DNA of 64,000 nucleotides from Billgrantia endophytica (GCF_002879615.1 NZ_PNRF01000020.1:62001-126000); one strand, 5' to 3'; positions 45,098 through 54,437 are shown, counted from the first letter of the stretch. The notes: a model not told the origin generated them from the letters alone. Translations and numbers: made by a program.

Positions 45098-46227
45098 GAC
45101 CGGTCTCCCAGCCGACGATAGCGACGCCGCAGCCGGCTGCGTACCAGTTCGGCCAGGGTATTGACCAGAAAAGTGAACAGGAAGAGCAGCAACGCGGCCA
45201 ATATCAGTAGTCGGTAGGCGTCGCTACCCGGCACCGCCTCGGGCATCTCGATGGCGATACCCGCCGCCATGGAGCGCATCCCCTCCAGCGGACTGAGGCT
45301 CATCAATGCGGTGTTGCCGCTGGCCATCAACACGATCATGGTCTCGCCCACGGCCCGGCCAGCGCCGATCATCACGGCCGCAAAGACGCCGGGCGCCGCC
45401 GCCGGCAGCACCACCTTCCACAGGCTCTGCCAGCGGGTCGCCCCCATGGCCTGGGCGCCTTCCCCCAAGCTGGTCGGCACACCCGACAGGGCATCCTCCG
45501 CCAGGGCATAGACGCTGGGCATGACCGCGAACCCCATCGCCAGTCCGACGATGAGGGCGTTGCGGCTGGCATAGTCGATGCCCAGCTCGGTATCCAGCCA
45601 ACCACGCAGATCACCACCGAACAGCCACGCCTCGAGCCATGGCGACACTTCCAGCGCCAACAGCCCCAGCACGGCCAGCCAGGGCACCAACCACAGCCCG
45701 GCCCAGGCCAACGGCAGCCGTTTTCGCATGGACGACGACAGGCTCCACCGCAGCCCGCCGGCAAGCAGTATGCCCAGCGGCATGACCAGCAGCAGGGCAA
45801 AAGCCCCGGCAAGGTGCCGTTCCACCCAGGGCGCCAGCACCAGGCCCGCCACGAAGCCGATCACCACCCCGGGCAGGGCCTCCATCAGTTCCAGGGTAGG
45901 CTTGATCCGGCTGCGCAGCCGCGACGACATGTAGACAGCGGAGTGAATGGCGGCGCCCAGTGCCATCGGAATGGCGAACACCAGCGCCCAGAAGGCCGCC
46001 TTCAACGTGCCCCAGGCCAGTGGCGTCAGCGACAGGGTGATCCGCTCCTTGTCCAGCACACCGCTGAACAGCGCCGGTATCACTTCTACCGCCAGGAAGG
46101 CACCAATGGCCAGCACCGCCAGGATCACACCGATGCCCCCCGCCGCGATCAGCCCGGTCGCCAGGCGATCGAACAGATGGCGCCGTGGAGACTGGGTCGA
46201 GGACGAAACGGGAAAGAGCTTGATCAT
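45094..46227 (-). CDS. pstC: Phosphate ABC transporter permease PstC, copy 2
   Basis: The 377-residue product has about seven to eight membrane helices. Landmarks are the first permease helix around LAWGTLKAAFWALVFAIPMA, VYMSSRLRSRIKPTLELMEA, LPGVVIGFVAGLVLAPWVER, the docking loop SLGEGAQAMGATRWQSLWKV and AVGETMIVLMASGNT. The ATG at 46227 is chosen over the longer frame, which would run into pstS2. The 43-base gap from pstS2 is filled by a Pho box. Confidence 0.9.
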   Translation of the reverse strand: MIKLFPVSSSTQSPRRHLFDRLATGLIAAGGIGVILAVLAIGAFLAVEVIPALFSGVLDKERITLSLTPLAWGTLKAAFWALVFAIPMALGAAIHSAVYMSSRLRSRIKPTLELMEALPGVVIGFVAGLVLAPWVERHLAGAFALLLVMPLGILLAGGLRWSLSSSMRKRLPLAWAGLWLVPWLAVLGLLALEVSPWLEAWLFGGDLRGWLDTELGIDYASRNALIVGLAMGFAVMPSVYALAEDALSGVPTSLGEGAQAMGATRWQSLWKVVLPAAAPGVFAAVMIGAGRAVGETMIVLMASGNTALMSLSPLEGMRSMAAGIAIEMPEAVPGSDAYRLLILAALLLFLFTFLVNTLAELVRSRLRRRYRRLGDRS

Positions 46228-46249
46228 GAGCAGAAGCGTATAACAGCTT

Positions 46250-46268
46250 GATGACAGTTGGATGACAG
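46250..46268 (-). promoter_or_regulatory. Pho box between pstS2 and pstC2
   Basis: On the minus strand the site reads CTGTCATCCAACTGTCATC, two perfect CTGTCAT half-sites with a four-base spacer. It starts two bases after the pstS2 stop codon and ends 23 bases before the pstC2 start, so a PhoB-dependent promoter inside the operon would transcribe pstC2-pstA2-pstB2-phoU without pstS2. Confidence 0.8.
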
Positions 46269-46270
46269 CA

Positions 46271-47281
46271 TCACGGCACCAGGCCCAGCTCACGCCGCTG
46301 GCGCGACAGTGTCTCCTCGGGCAGGGCCACGAAACCCAACTCCGTGACCGTACCCTGGCCCTGGGGCGAAAACACCAGGTCGAGGAAGGCCCGTTCGGGC
46401 GCCGGCAGCACCTCGCCCGGGGGTAGGTTGAGGTAGAGATAGAGCGAGCGTCCCAGCGGATAATCACCGCGTCGCACGCTGTCGGCATCCGGCATATGCA
46501 CGACGCCCTCCGCGTCCACCAGGGCCAGGGCCTTCACCCCCGGAGCCAGGTGGTTCAGGCCCGCATAGCCGATGGCGTCGAGACTCTCGGTCACCGCCGC
46601 CACCACGGCCGCCGCACCGGGATGCTCGTTGAGCCGGTGGTGGTACTCGCCGTCGCACAGCGCCCGCTGGCGAAACAGCCCGTAGCTTCCCGAGGCCAGG
46701 TTGCGGCCATGCAGCTCGATCCGCCGGGAGGGTGCGTCAAGGTTCAACTGCTCCCAGCGAGTAATGTCGTGCTCGGCGCCACAGCGACGGGTACGCGAGA
46801 AGATCGCATCGAGCGCTTCGAGCGTGATGGTGTCGAGCGGGTGATGGCGATGCACCACCACCGCCAGGGCGTCGCGAGCCACCTCGACCTCCAGTGGTGG
46901 ATAGCCGCGACGCGCAATGAACGCCTCGCGTTCCTCGTTGGTCATGGGACGCGACATGGGGCCCAGACGGGTGGTGCCGGCGGTCAGTGCCGGAGGCGCA
47001 CTGGCCGAACCGCTGGCCTGCAACTGGAGGCGTACGCCCGGGTACTGGTGGGTCAGCTGTTCGCCCCAGCGCAGCATCAGCCCGGCCAGGGTATCGGAGC
47101 CCACCGTCCCCAACGTTCCCGATGGAACATCGGCATGGGCCTGGGGCAACAGGAACCCGACAAGCAGACAGGTCATCAGACAGGTGCGCAGCCATCGCAC
47201 CGATGACGGGGCCGCCGATGGCCTCTTCAGGCTCACCTGCTGGCCGCCGTCGTTTTTTTCGATCAGGCTCGCATCGAACAT
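46271..47281 (-). CDS. pstS: PstS-like phosphate-binding protein, copy 2
   Basis: The 336-residue product has a delayed export signal (about 35-60: LRTCLMTCLLVGFLLPQAHA) and a PstS-family periplasmic domain with GTVGSDTLAGLMLRWGEQLT, LQASGSASAPPALTAGTTRL, ISTRTRR-like IFSRTRRCGAEHDITRWEQL, NLASGSYGLFRQRAL, YPLGRSLYLYLNLPPG and VFSPQGQGTVTELGFVALP. It is very different from PstS1. The ATG at 47281 has AGGAG upstream, though this leaves an unusual N-terminal extension before the signal. No Pho box is visible in the 212 bases before it. It heads the pst2 gene set. Confidence 0.88.
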   Translation of the reverse strand: MFDASLIEKNDGGQQVSLKRPSAAPSSVRWLRTCLMTCLLVGFLLPQAHADVPSGTLGTVGSDTLAGLMLRWGEQLTHQYPGVRLQLQASGSASAPPALTAGTTRLGPMSRPMTNEEREAFIARRGYPPLEVEVARDALAVVVHRHHPLDTITLEALDAIFSRTRRCGAEHDITRWEQLNLDAPSRRIELHGRNLASGSYGLFRQRALCDGEYHHRLNEHPGAAAVVAAVTESLDAIGYAGLNHLAPGVKALALVDAEGVVHMPDADSVRRGDYPLGRSLYLYLNLPPGEVLPAPERAFLDLVFSPQGQGTVTELGFVALPEETLSRQRRELGLVP

Positions 47282-47494
47282 GAGTCTCCTCCCAATTCGT
47301 CTGGGCATCAGGCAATACCAGCATGCTCATTTTCGGCATCAGCGCCAGCCATGCCTTCCCGGCCACCTGACGACGCAGTCGTGGGCGGAAGCGTCCTCCT
47401 GGCATGGATCGACCTGTCAAGGGTTCGGTTGTCCCTGATGTATGCGGTTGCCCTCACTGTCTACAGGAACCGGTGCTGCAGTTACCCGCTCGGT

Positions 47495-48400
47495 TCATTC
47501 CAGTTTGGTCAAGAGCTGTTCCAGTGCATCGGCCAGGACAGGCGCCATGGCGATGGCGTTGCTTTCATGGGGGATGCAGTCGGTACTCCAGATATTGCCT
47601 ACTCCCGCGTCCTGGATCACGTCCATCGCATCGCTGGCGAATAGTGCGTGGGTAACGGCGACATCCACCGAGGCGGCACCGGCTTCCAGCAGCAGCCTGG
47701 CGGCCAGGGCGATGGTGTGGCCGGAGCTGGCCACGTCGTCCATCAGCACCACGTGGCGGCCGTCCACATCGAGTTCGGGCAGCGCAATGTCCACTTCCCG
47801 GTCGCCATGGCGAATCTTGCGACATATGCCGTAGCCGAAGCCGGTCACCTTCGCGGCGCTTTCCACCCACTGGGAGGATTCGGCATCCGGGCCGACCAGC
47901 AGGGCATCGCCGTGCTTTTCCCGGATCAATTCGGCCAGTCGCGGAGCGCCCGAGAGTGCAATCGCGTGGTCGATGGGTATCGCCTGGTCGAGCCGGTCGA
48001 TGCGGTGCAGGTGTGGGTCGACGGTGATCACGGCATCGAACAGGTCGGCAAGGAATTCGCCGATGAGTTGCTGGCTGACGAGTTCGCCGGGATGGAAGGC
48101 GATATCCTGGCGCATGTAGGCGAGGTAGGGGGCCACCAGTACCAGGCGCTTCACACCGTGCTTGCGGGCATGCCGGGCAATCAACAACAGTTCGACCAGC
48201 TTCTCGTTGGGCCGGTCGAGGCTGCGGTAGACCACCAGAGGGTCGGGAAAGGTACCGGCACGGGCGAAGGGAAGCGAAAGGCGCAGCTCGTCATCGGGGA
48301 AGCGATGGCAGCCGATCTCGTAGGCTGCGATACCCACGGTGGCGGCGAGACGCCCGGCGGAAGAGGCCTCTTCCTGGCAGTAGAGCATCCCTGCGGTCAT
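47495..48400 (-). CDS. Ribose-phosphate pyrophosphokinase-like protein
   Basis: PRPP synthetases make phosphoribosyl pyrophosphate from ribose 5-phosphate and ATP. The 301-residue product has the family motifs: PDDELRLSLPFARAG, RSLDRPNEKLVELLLIARHA, APYLAYMRQDIAFHPGELVS, VDPHLHRID and the PRPP-binding loop HVVLMDDVASSGHTIALAAR. It differs in many positions from housekeeping PrsA, which is normally beside ispE in gammaproteobacteria. It is therefore likely a second, specialised enzyme. Its ATG shares a base with the stop codon of the phosphorylase gene upstream, so the two are translated together. Confidence 0.88.
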   Translation of the reverse strand: MTAGMLYCQEEASSAGRLAATVGIAAYEIGCHRFPDDELRLSLPFARAGTFPDPLVVYRSLDRPNEKLVELLLIARHARKHGVKRLVLVAPYLAYMRQDIAFHPGELVSQQLIGEFLADLFDAVITVDPHLHRIDRLDQAIPIDHAIALSGAPRLAELIREKHGDALLVGPDAESSQWVESAAKVTGFGYGICRKIRHGDREVDIALPELDVDGRHVVLMDDVASSGHTIALAARLLLEAGAASVDVAVTHALFASDAMDVIQDAGVGNIWSTDCIPHESNAIAMAPVLADALEQLLTKLE

Positions 48401-49998
48401 CAGAACTCCACGTTAAGTCGGTTGATCTCGTCAGCCTTGCCGATACTGTAGCCTCTGTTGCGCTCGCTGCACTGGTGAGCGAAGCCGCTTTCGCTGCGAA
48501 AGGCGGCATATACCCGGTAGAGCGGCTGCCCCCGTTCGACGCGATCGCCTATCTGGGCATACAAATCGACGCCGGCGCCCTTGGCCTTGGGCGCCCCCGC
48601 CAGGCGGGCGATGCGAGCCAATCGCAGGTTGTCGATGGCAGTGACCACCCCATCGGTTGGCGCCAGCACATCGAAGCCATGGGGGGCCAGCTCTAGATTG
48701 TCGAGATCGAACGGCCTTGCCCCCTGGGCCTGGATGATCGCCTGCATTTTCTCCAGGGCGCGCCCGGAGTCGAGGATGTCCCGGGCGATGCTGAAGCCGT
48801 CGCCACCCCGAATATCGGGATCGAACTCCAGCATGCGTCCCGCCAGGCGCAGCGACTTCTGGCGCAGGTCCATCGGCGCATCGGGATGGTTGGTGAGCAC
48901 CTGCATCACATCGCGGGCTTCCAGCACGGGGCCGATGCCCCGCCCCACCGGCTGGCTGCCGTCGGTGATCACCACATCCAGCGTCAGCCCCATGCGTCCG
49001 GCCACGAACTCGAACATCTTGCGAAGCCGCCGTGCCTCTGGCATGGAGCGCACCTTGGCGTGACGGCCTACGGGGATATCGAGCACCAGGTGAGTCGAGC
49101 CGGCAGCGACCTTCTTGGACAGGATCGAGGCGATCATCTGGCCCGGCGAGTCGATGGAGAGCGGCCGCTCCACCGCGATCAGCACATCATCCGCCGGAGA
49201 CAGTTCACTGGTGCCGCCCCAGGCGAGGCACCCCCGGTGAGTGCGCACCAACTCACTCAGCTCATCAAAAGGGACTTCCACCTTGGCCAGCACTTCCATG
49301 GTATCGGCAGTACCCGAGGGCGAGGTGATCGCCCGCGAGGAGGTCTTGGGACAGAGCAGGCCGTGGGCGGCAACGATGGGTACCACCAGCATGGAGGTGC
49401 GGTTGCCGGGGATGCCACCGATGCAGTGCTTGTCCACTACCGGATGCTCATGCCAGTCGAGCCGGCGCCCTACCCGGCTCATGGCATCGCTGAGGTAGAA
49501 GACCTCCTCGCGGTCGAGCTCGCCGATGTCACAGGCGACCACGAAGGCGGTCAGCTCGATCTTGGAGTAGCGCAGCTCGGCGATGTCCTGGACGATCTCG
49601 CGGAAATCCTGACGGGTGAGACGCTCACCGGCAATCTTGCGATGCAGGGCCGGAATGGAGGGCGGTGGCTCCGCCTGGGAAACACTGACCGGATGCCCCT
49701 CCTCCACCCCGAGTGAGGCAAAGGCGTCTTCGGAGAGACCCAACTGGTCGTGGCCGACGATGGCGATGTCATCCACCACATTGAGGCTGGCCAGGATGCG
49801 CCGGCCATTGGCACGCACTTCGACCTTGGAGAGCGCCTGGAAGCCCTCGGCGCGGTAGAGGTCGCACTCGCGATGCAGATAAGCGACGTTCTCCCGGTAG
49901 GTATCGACGGCGACACGACGCAACGCCAGCGGCAGGCCGGTGTCTTCGATGCTCTCGTCGATGGCGTCAACCACCGCCTCTTTTACCTTCTTGTTCAT
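48400..49998 (-). CDS. Archaeal-type thymidine/AMP phosphorylase family protein
   Basis: The 532-residue product has an N-terminal domain of about 100 residues ([20 protein letters not shown] onward) found in the archaeal AMP phosphorylase/DeoA-type group. The nucleoside phosphorylase core follows: [20 protein letters not shown] (about 187-206), [20 protein letters not shown], and [22 protein letters not shown]-terminal domain ends the protein. The family splits nucleosides or AMP with phosphate into base and (phospho)ribose 1-phosphate. Whether the substrate here is thymidine or AMP cannot be read from sequence. It lies next to a PRPP synthetase-like gene and to the phosphate genes. Confidence 0.85.
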   Translation of the reverse strand: MNKKVKEAVVDAIDESIEDTGLPLALRRVAVDTYRENVAYLHRECDLYRAEGFQALSKVEVRANGRRILASLNVVDDIAIVGHDQLGLSEDAFASLGVEEGHPVSVSQAEPPPSIPALHRKIAGERLTRQDFREIVQDIAELRYSKIELTAFVVACDIGELDREEVFYLSDAMSRVGRRLDWHEHPVVDKHCIGGIPGNRTSMLVVPIVAAHGLLCPKTSSRAITSPSGTADTMEVLAKVEVPFDELSELVRTHRGCLAWGGTSELSPADDVLIAVERPLSIDSPGQMIASILSKKVAAGSTHLVLDIPVGRHAKVRSMPEARRLRKMFEFVAGRMGLTLDVVITDGSQPVGRGIGPVLEARDVMQVLTNHPDAPMDLRQKSLRLAGRMLEFDPDIRGGDGFSIARDILDSGRALEKMQAIIQAQGARPFDLDNLELAPHGFDVLAPTDGVVTAIDNLRLARIARLAGAPKAKGAGVDLYAQIGDRVERGQPLYRVYAAFRSESGFAHQCSERNRGYSIGKADEINRLNVEF

Positions 49999-50204
49999 CC
50001 AGACCTGCCAGTTTCAATCGAGTCGGGGTTCATTCCTCGAGTCTGCCTCAATTCCTGCCGTATGGGCAGCGCAATGCCTGGCTGGCGTGATCTCGGACAA
50101 GTCACCTCGACCCTGATGGCAACAAGCCCCGGACACATCCGGGGGTACACCAGTTGACTTTGCCACTATCCTCCAAAGAGGGACAGCCATGTGAAGGAGG
50201 CAGG

Positions 50205-51143
50205 ATGAGATTTGCAATCGTGGGCAGTGGTGGCGTTGGCGGGTACTTCGGTGGACGACTGGCCGAGGCCGGAGAGGACGTCACCTTTATCGCGCGGGGG
50301 GAGCACCTGGCCGCCATGCTCCGGGACGGGCTCAAGGTCTCGAGCATCAAGGGGGACATCGTCATCGACCCTGTCCAGGCCACCGACGACCCGGCAAGCG
50401 TCGGCGTAGTGGACTGCATCATCGTGGCAGTGAAGGCGTGGCAGGTACGTGAAGCGGCGGAGTCGATGCGTCCCATGGTTGGCCCCGACACCTTCGTGCT
50501 GCCATTGGAGAACGGAGTGGAAGCCGCCGATACGCTGACCGATGTGCTGGGGGGCGACCCGGTACTGGATGGCCTGTGCGGTATTCTCGCCTGGCGCGAG
50601 GCGCCGGGACATATCAAGCATGCCGGAGTGGATCCCTTCATTCGCTTCGGGGAACGTGACAACCACAACAGTGAACGCACTGCCCGGCTCAAGTCCGTCT
50701 TCGACAACGTGAAGGGGGTGAGTGCCGAGATACCCGACGACATCAAGGTCGCGCAGTGGAGCAAGTTCCTGTTCATCTGCGCCATGAGCGGTATCGGCAG
50801 CGTCACGCGCGCTCCTATCGGTGTGACACGCCAGCTATCCGAAACACGGGCGTTGACGGAACGGCTTCTGGAGGAAATCGAGGCGGTCGCCAAGGCCCAT
50901 GGCGTGATCTTTCCGGGGGATGCCGTTTCCCGGGCCATGCAATTCATCGATGCCATGCCGGCCGAGAGCACCTCCTCCATGCAGCGCAACATCATGTCGG
51001 GAGAGCCCTCGGAACTGGAGTCGCAGAATGGCGCCGTGGTACGGCTGGGCCGGGCCGTCGGCATCGAAACGCCGACCCATGCGATGATCCATGCCGCCCT
51101 GCTGCCCCAGGAGATGGCGGCTCGGGGGGAAGGCCCCCCGTAG
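50205..51143 (+). CDS. panE: 2-dehydropantoate 2-reductase family protein
   Basis: Ketopantoate reductase uses NADPH to make pantoate for coenzyme A. The 312-residue product begins with the nucleotide loop MRFAIVGSGGVGGYFGGRLA, has VDCIIVAVKAWQVREAAESM and LPLENGVEAADTLTDVLGGD, and the catalytic-lysine region (VAQWSKFLFICAMSGIGS, about 182-199) and a helical C-terminal domain. The ATG at 50205 follows GAAGGAGG. Many genomes carry several PanE paralogues, so the exact substrate is not certain. Confidence 0.85.
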   Translation: MRFAIVGSGGVGGYFGGRLAEAGEDVTFIARGEHLAAMLRDGLKVSSIKGDIVIDPVQATDDPASVGVVDCIIVAVKAWQVREAAESMRPMVGPDTFVLPLENGVEAADTLTDVLGGDPVLDGLCGILAWREAPGHIKHAGVDPFIRFGERDNHNSERTARLKSVFDNVKGVSAEIPDDIKVAQWSKFLFICAMSGIGSVTRAPIGVTRQLSETRALTERLLEEIEAVAKAHGVIFPGDAVSRAMQFIDAMPAESTSSMQRNIMSGEPSELESQNGAVVRLGRAVGIETPTHAMIHAALLPQEMAARGEGPP

Positions 51144-51237
51144 CCAGGAGAGGCCGCGGGAGGAGGCCATCCGGAAACCGCTCTATGATGGATAATAGAT
51201 GGATAATAGAAACCGACGTTGACTTCGGAGCCGCCTG

Positions 51238-52005
51238 ATGACCCACTCACCGTACAATGCTCCCGGGCAGACATGGCGCGCCAGCAGTTATGCGCACCAT
51301 GCTGGCTTCGTCCCGGCCCTGGGCAGGGATGTCGCCACCCTTCTGGCACCCCGGCCCGGCGAACGGATTCTCGACCTGGGCTGTGGTGACGGCACCTTGA
51401 CCACGGAGCTGGCCAAATCCGGCGCCACGCTTGTCGGGGTGGATGCATCGACCGACATGGTCGATGCCGCCCGGACCCGTGGCCTGGATGCCCGAGTGGC
51501 GGATGCCCACCATCTTCCCTTCGACCATGAGTTCGATGCGGTTTTCAGCAATGCCGCCCTACACTGGATGTTCAATCACGAAGCCGTGGTCGCCAGCATA
51601 CACCGGGCCTTGAAACCGGGTGGACGCTTCGTGGCCGAGTTCGGGGGGCATGGCAATGTAGCGGCGATCTGTACCGCCATGCTGGCGGCGCTGCGGGCCC
51701 GTGGCATCAGCGGCAAGGCTCGCTTTCCCTGGTTCTTCCCCACCGTGGAGGAATACCGTGAGTGTCTGGAGTCGGCCGGCTTCACGGTCGCATCCATCCA
51801 GCTGATCCCTCGACCCACACCACTGCCAACCGGCATGGGCGGCTGGCTAGCCACCTTCGCCAATCCCTTCCTGCACGGCCTGTCGGACGATATTCGCGAG
51901 GTGATACTGGACGACGCTATCGGCCTATTGGCGCCCAGCCTGTGCGACAGTCACGGAAACTGGACCGCGGATTACGTGCGCCTGCGGGTCAAGGCTCACA
52001 CCTGA
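51238..52005 (+). CDS. Class I SAM-dependent methyltransferase
   Basis: The 255-residue product has the SAM-binding motif ERILDLGCGDGTLTTELAKS (about 42-61), the acidic loop VGVDASTDMVDAARTRGLD and FDAVFSNAALHWMFNHEAVV. It resembles the trans-aconitate methyltransferase/UbiE-like group by the NAALHW motif, but the substrate is unknown. It lies 94 bases after panE in the same direction and 66 bases before the convergent ectD. Confidence 0.85.
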   Translation: MTHSPYNAPGQTWRASSYAHHAGFVPALGRDVATLLAPRPGERILDLGCGDGTLTTELAKSGATLVGVDASTDMVDAARTRGLDARVADAHHLPFDHEFDAVFSNAALHWMFNHEAVVASIHRALKPGGRFVAEFGGHGNVAAICTAMLAALRARGISGKARFPWFFPTVEEYRECLESAGFTVASIQLIPRPTPLPTGMGGWLATFANPFLHGLSDDIREVILDDAIGLLAPSLCDSHGNWTADYVRLRVKAHT

Positions 52006-52071
52006 CCATGAGTGCCACAGCGCCCAGCGCTGGATGACACTCATGCTTGCAGGCAGCCAGCACGCATCCTG

Positions 52072-52980
52072 TCAGGTAACAGGCGTCAGCGGGCTCCAGT
52101 CCTTGCGGTTGGCCAGGAAATCGGGGCGTGGTCGGTTACCGCAGAAGGGGTTGACCAGACCGTTCTCGACGCTGTTGTAGACGAAGAACAGGTTGCTCCT
52201 CGGCCAGCAGGACATGTTCATGTTCGAGCCATGCAGGGTGTTGCACTCGAACAGCAACAGGGTACCGGCGTCGCCCTTGGGGGCTTCGATATCGCCCTCG
52301 AGCATCAGCGTGCGCAGACTGACCTTGTCCGGCACGCCCACTTCCTGGCTCTTGAGGGATTCCTTGTAGTTATTCTCCGGGGTGCGCCCGACACAGGGTA
52401 CGAAGTATCTGTGGGAGCCCGGCACCAGCATCAGGGGGCCGTTGAACTCGCCATTGTCCGTCAGGATGATCGAACAGCTCAGCGAACGCATTCGTGGCAT
52501 GCCATCCTCGCTGTGCCAGGTCTCGAAATCGGAATGCCAGTTGAAGCCCTTGCCGGTAAAGCCGGGTTTGTAGTTGATCCGGGACTGGTGGATGTAGACA
52601 TCGCTGCCCAGCAACTGCTGAACCATCTCCAGCAAGCGGGGGTCACGGGTCAACTGGCTGAATCGCCCGGAGACTTCATGAATGCCGAAAATCGAGCGAA
52701 TTTCCTGACGGCCCGGCTCCAGCACGGTGCCTTCGGAAAGCTTCAGATCCTCGTCCTCTTCGTAATCGCTGAGCTCCTGCAAGAAGGCCTCCATCTCCTC
52801 CTTCTCGAAGAAGTTCTCGAATGAGAGAAACCCCTTCTGCTCATACTCATGCAGTTGGTCCTCGTTCAGCGGGCCATTGCTTCGTTGCGCTCCCTCACTG
52901 TGAACGACAGGATCAAAGCGCTCGAACATTCCCAGTTTGCGCTCCAGCCGTGTAGGGAAAAGATCCTGGATGTCATTCAT
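52072..52980 (-). CDS. ectD: Ectoine 5-hydroxylase EctD
   Basis: EctD converts the compatible solute ectoine to 5-hydroxyectoine with Fe(II), 2-oxoglutarate and oxygen, improving heat and salt protection. The 302-residue product matches the characterised enzymes in length. It shows the iron ligands H149-x-D151 in FNWHSDFETWHSEDGMPRMR and H250 in NTLHGSN, plus the signature region between them. The start at 52980 is used because the protein then opens MNDIQDLFPTRLERK. The ectABC genes are not in this window, so ectD is a separate unit, as in other Halomonas-type genomes. It is the clearest sign of a halophilic host. Confidence 0.97.
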   Translation of the reverse strand: MNDIQDLFPTRLERKLGMFERFDPVVHSEGAQRSNGPLNEDQLHEYEQKGFLSFENFFEKEEMEAFLQELSDYEEDEDLKLSEGTVLEPGRQEIRSIFGIHEVSGRFSQLTRDPRLLEMVQQLLGSDVYIHQSRINYKPGFTGKGFNWHSDFETWHSEDGMPRMRSLSCSIILTDNGEFNGPLMLVPGSHRYFVPCVGRTPENNYKESLKSQEVGVPDKVSLRTLMLEGDIEAPKGDAGTLLLFECNTLHGSNMNMSCWPRSNLFFVYNSVENGLVNPFCGNRPRPDFLANRKDWSPLTPVT

Positions 52981-53314
52981 TGCATGCTCCTTTGCACCGA
53001 CTCGAAACACCAGTCACAAGACTGGTAGTTTCTTACCCTAGTTCCCAAGGGTTCCGCATGCAAAGCGACTTTGTTTCACGATATTGTGGTTGTGAAAGCA
53101 CTTTGTGAGGCCTGGAAAAAAGTCATACCGAAACTCGCACGCAAGGCAGAACATGACCACGCCGACACCGTCTCATGGCCGGGTTCCGGAAGATGGCGTT
53201 GCGGACCCGATATCGTTTCCCCACTGTTCTTGAGGTGGATAGGCCGTATCGCTCCACCGCGATAACCGCCGTTCAGCAGTTGGTACCTACGTGGGCGCAT
53301 GGGAAGCGCAGAGA
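52981..53314. other. ectD upstream region
   Basis: This 334-base gap holds the ectD promoter. An inverted repeat, TTTCAC (53074-53079) with GTGAAA (53092-53097) separated by 12 bases, lies about 95-115 bases before ectD and could be an operator. I see no gene in the rest. Confidence 0.35.
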
Positions 53315-53485
53315 TCAGCCTCGACGTTGACGCCGAAGTTGACGGCGCCGGAATCGAAGACGCGACAAGGCGTTGCGAAATCCACGCCAGGCACCGCCAA
53401 ACAGCTTGGCAAAGAGTCCGGCGCGCAACCGGGCATTGCGCTGCTCGATTTCACGGATTTTCGGATCCGGGTTATGGAAGGCCAT
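53315..53485 (-). CDS. Small basic protein
   Basis: From an ATG at 53485 with AGGGTGA upstream, the product has 56 residues: MAFHNPDPKIREIEQRNARL at the start, then a strongly basic end rich in Arg (ALSRLRFRRRQLRRQRRG). The I-x-x-I-E-x-R-x-x-x-L-R-A pattern recalls small uncharacterised bacterial proteins of about 50 residues (the RSP_7527-type group), but the match is from memory and weak. Possible nucleic-acid binding is only suggested by charge. Confidence 0.45.
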   Translation of the reverse strand: MAFHNPDPKIREIEQRNARLRAGLFAKLFGGAWRGFRNALSRLRFRRRQLRRQRRG

Positions 53486-53780
53486 GAGTGTCACCCTGCT
53501 GTAGCAAGCACACTGGATGCATATCACGAGGTCATAGCGCCTGTCGAGACACCCCGCTCACAGGATGCAGATGCCCCGGACTCCCGGTGCTGTGTCGCCG
53601 CCGAGCGCATTGCCATCAAGAAGATGGAAGGCAGCCCCATGAAAACGCTGCTGCTGGCGATCGAGAAGGCCAAGGCCAGCATCCGCACCAAGCTGAAGTG
53701 GTCATGTCATGGCCGCTGAGACAATGATCTGGCCACGCTGAACGTTTCAGCCGACTAGAAACGAATTGCTCAGCGGTTCC
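53486..53780. other. Intergenic stretch with one tiny ORF candidate
   Basis: A 26-codon plus-strand frame beginning MKTLLLAIEKAKASIRTKLK (ATG at 53640) ends at 53720. It has a weak GGAAGG upstream and could be a real small protein or chance. Nothing else can be supported here. Confidence 0.25.
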
Positions 53781-54437
53781 CTAGGCGTTCGCACTTAACT
53801 GCCGTATGTACTTGCGCAGCTTGTATCGCTGCCACCTGGATGCCAGCCGCCGAGTGTCCCAGGTAGAGGGGACAAGGCCGCATTCGCCTTCCTGGTCATG
53901 GATATCGAAGCACCGCTCGGCACCAACCGGATGGTCTTCCGAACCATAGATGCAGATCAGGCGTACAGTGAGCGAATGGAGAGTCGCTTCCCCCTTGGGA
54001 CGGATGCCTTCCAGCTCGATTCCCTTCTCGCAGGCAAGACGCTGAATCAGATCGCTGAAGCTATCGATATGCACGAAACTTCCCGGGTTCAGCGGGCCCT
54101 GATAGGTACTGTCCTTCAGCGTGGGGGTAGAGCGGGACGGGGCGTCATCCTCATCGTATGCCTCCTGCCGATCCGTGACATCCATGATGATGGAGCCATC
54201 GGATGTCTTCAGTTCGGCAATGATGTGCTGGATGAAGATGGGTTCGGCGCTCATGTTGCTGATGATGCACAGCGCGTGGATGTCCTTCTTCTTGCCGCGA
54301 TTGATAATCAGCCGCGGTCGGCGCTGACGGCGAAAACTGAAATAGAGAAGCTGGGCATAGACCAGCCAGATGACCAGGGTCCCGACATTGGTCAGCACGG
54401 TGATCTCAGCATCGTACCGAGAGAGCCACTCAAACAT
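53781..54437 (-). CDS. Membrane-anchored hypothetical protein
   Basis: The 218-residue product has one N-terminal transmembrane helix (about 14-34: VLTNVGTLVIWLVYAQLLYF) followed by a basic stop-transfer (RRQRRPRLIINRGKKK). A cytoplasmic domain comes next, with a beta-rich first part (ALCIISNMSAEPIFIQHIIA; SIIMDVTDR) and a basic C-terminal helix. No motif is recognised. It appears as a single gene. Confidence 0.65.
   Translation of the reverse strand: MFEWLSRYDAEITVLTNVGTLVIWLVYAQLLYFSFRRQRRPRLIINRGKKKDIHALCIISNMSAEPIFIQHIIAELKTSDGSIIMDVTDRQEAYDEDDAPSRSTPTLKDSTYQGPLNPGSFVHIDSFSDLIQRLACEKGIELEGIRPKGEATLHSLTVRLICIYGSEDHPVGAERCFDIHDQEGECGLVPSTWDTRRLASRWQRYKLRKYIRQLSANA

Noticed and set aside
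53291..53719. 142-residue plus-strand ORF
   Set aside because: No ribosome-binding site at its start, mixed composition without hydrophobic core, and it overlaps a small minus-strand ORF with better start signals.
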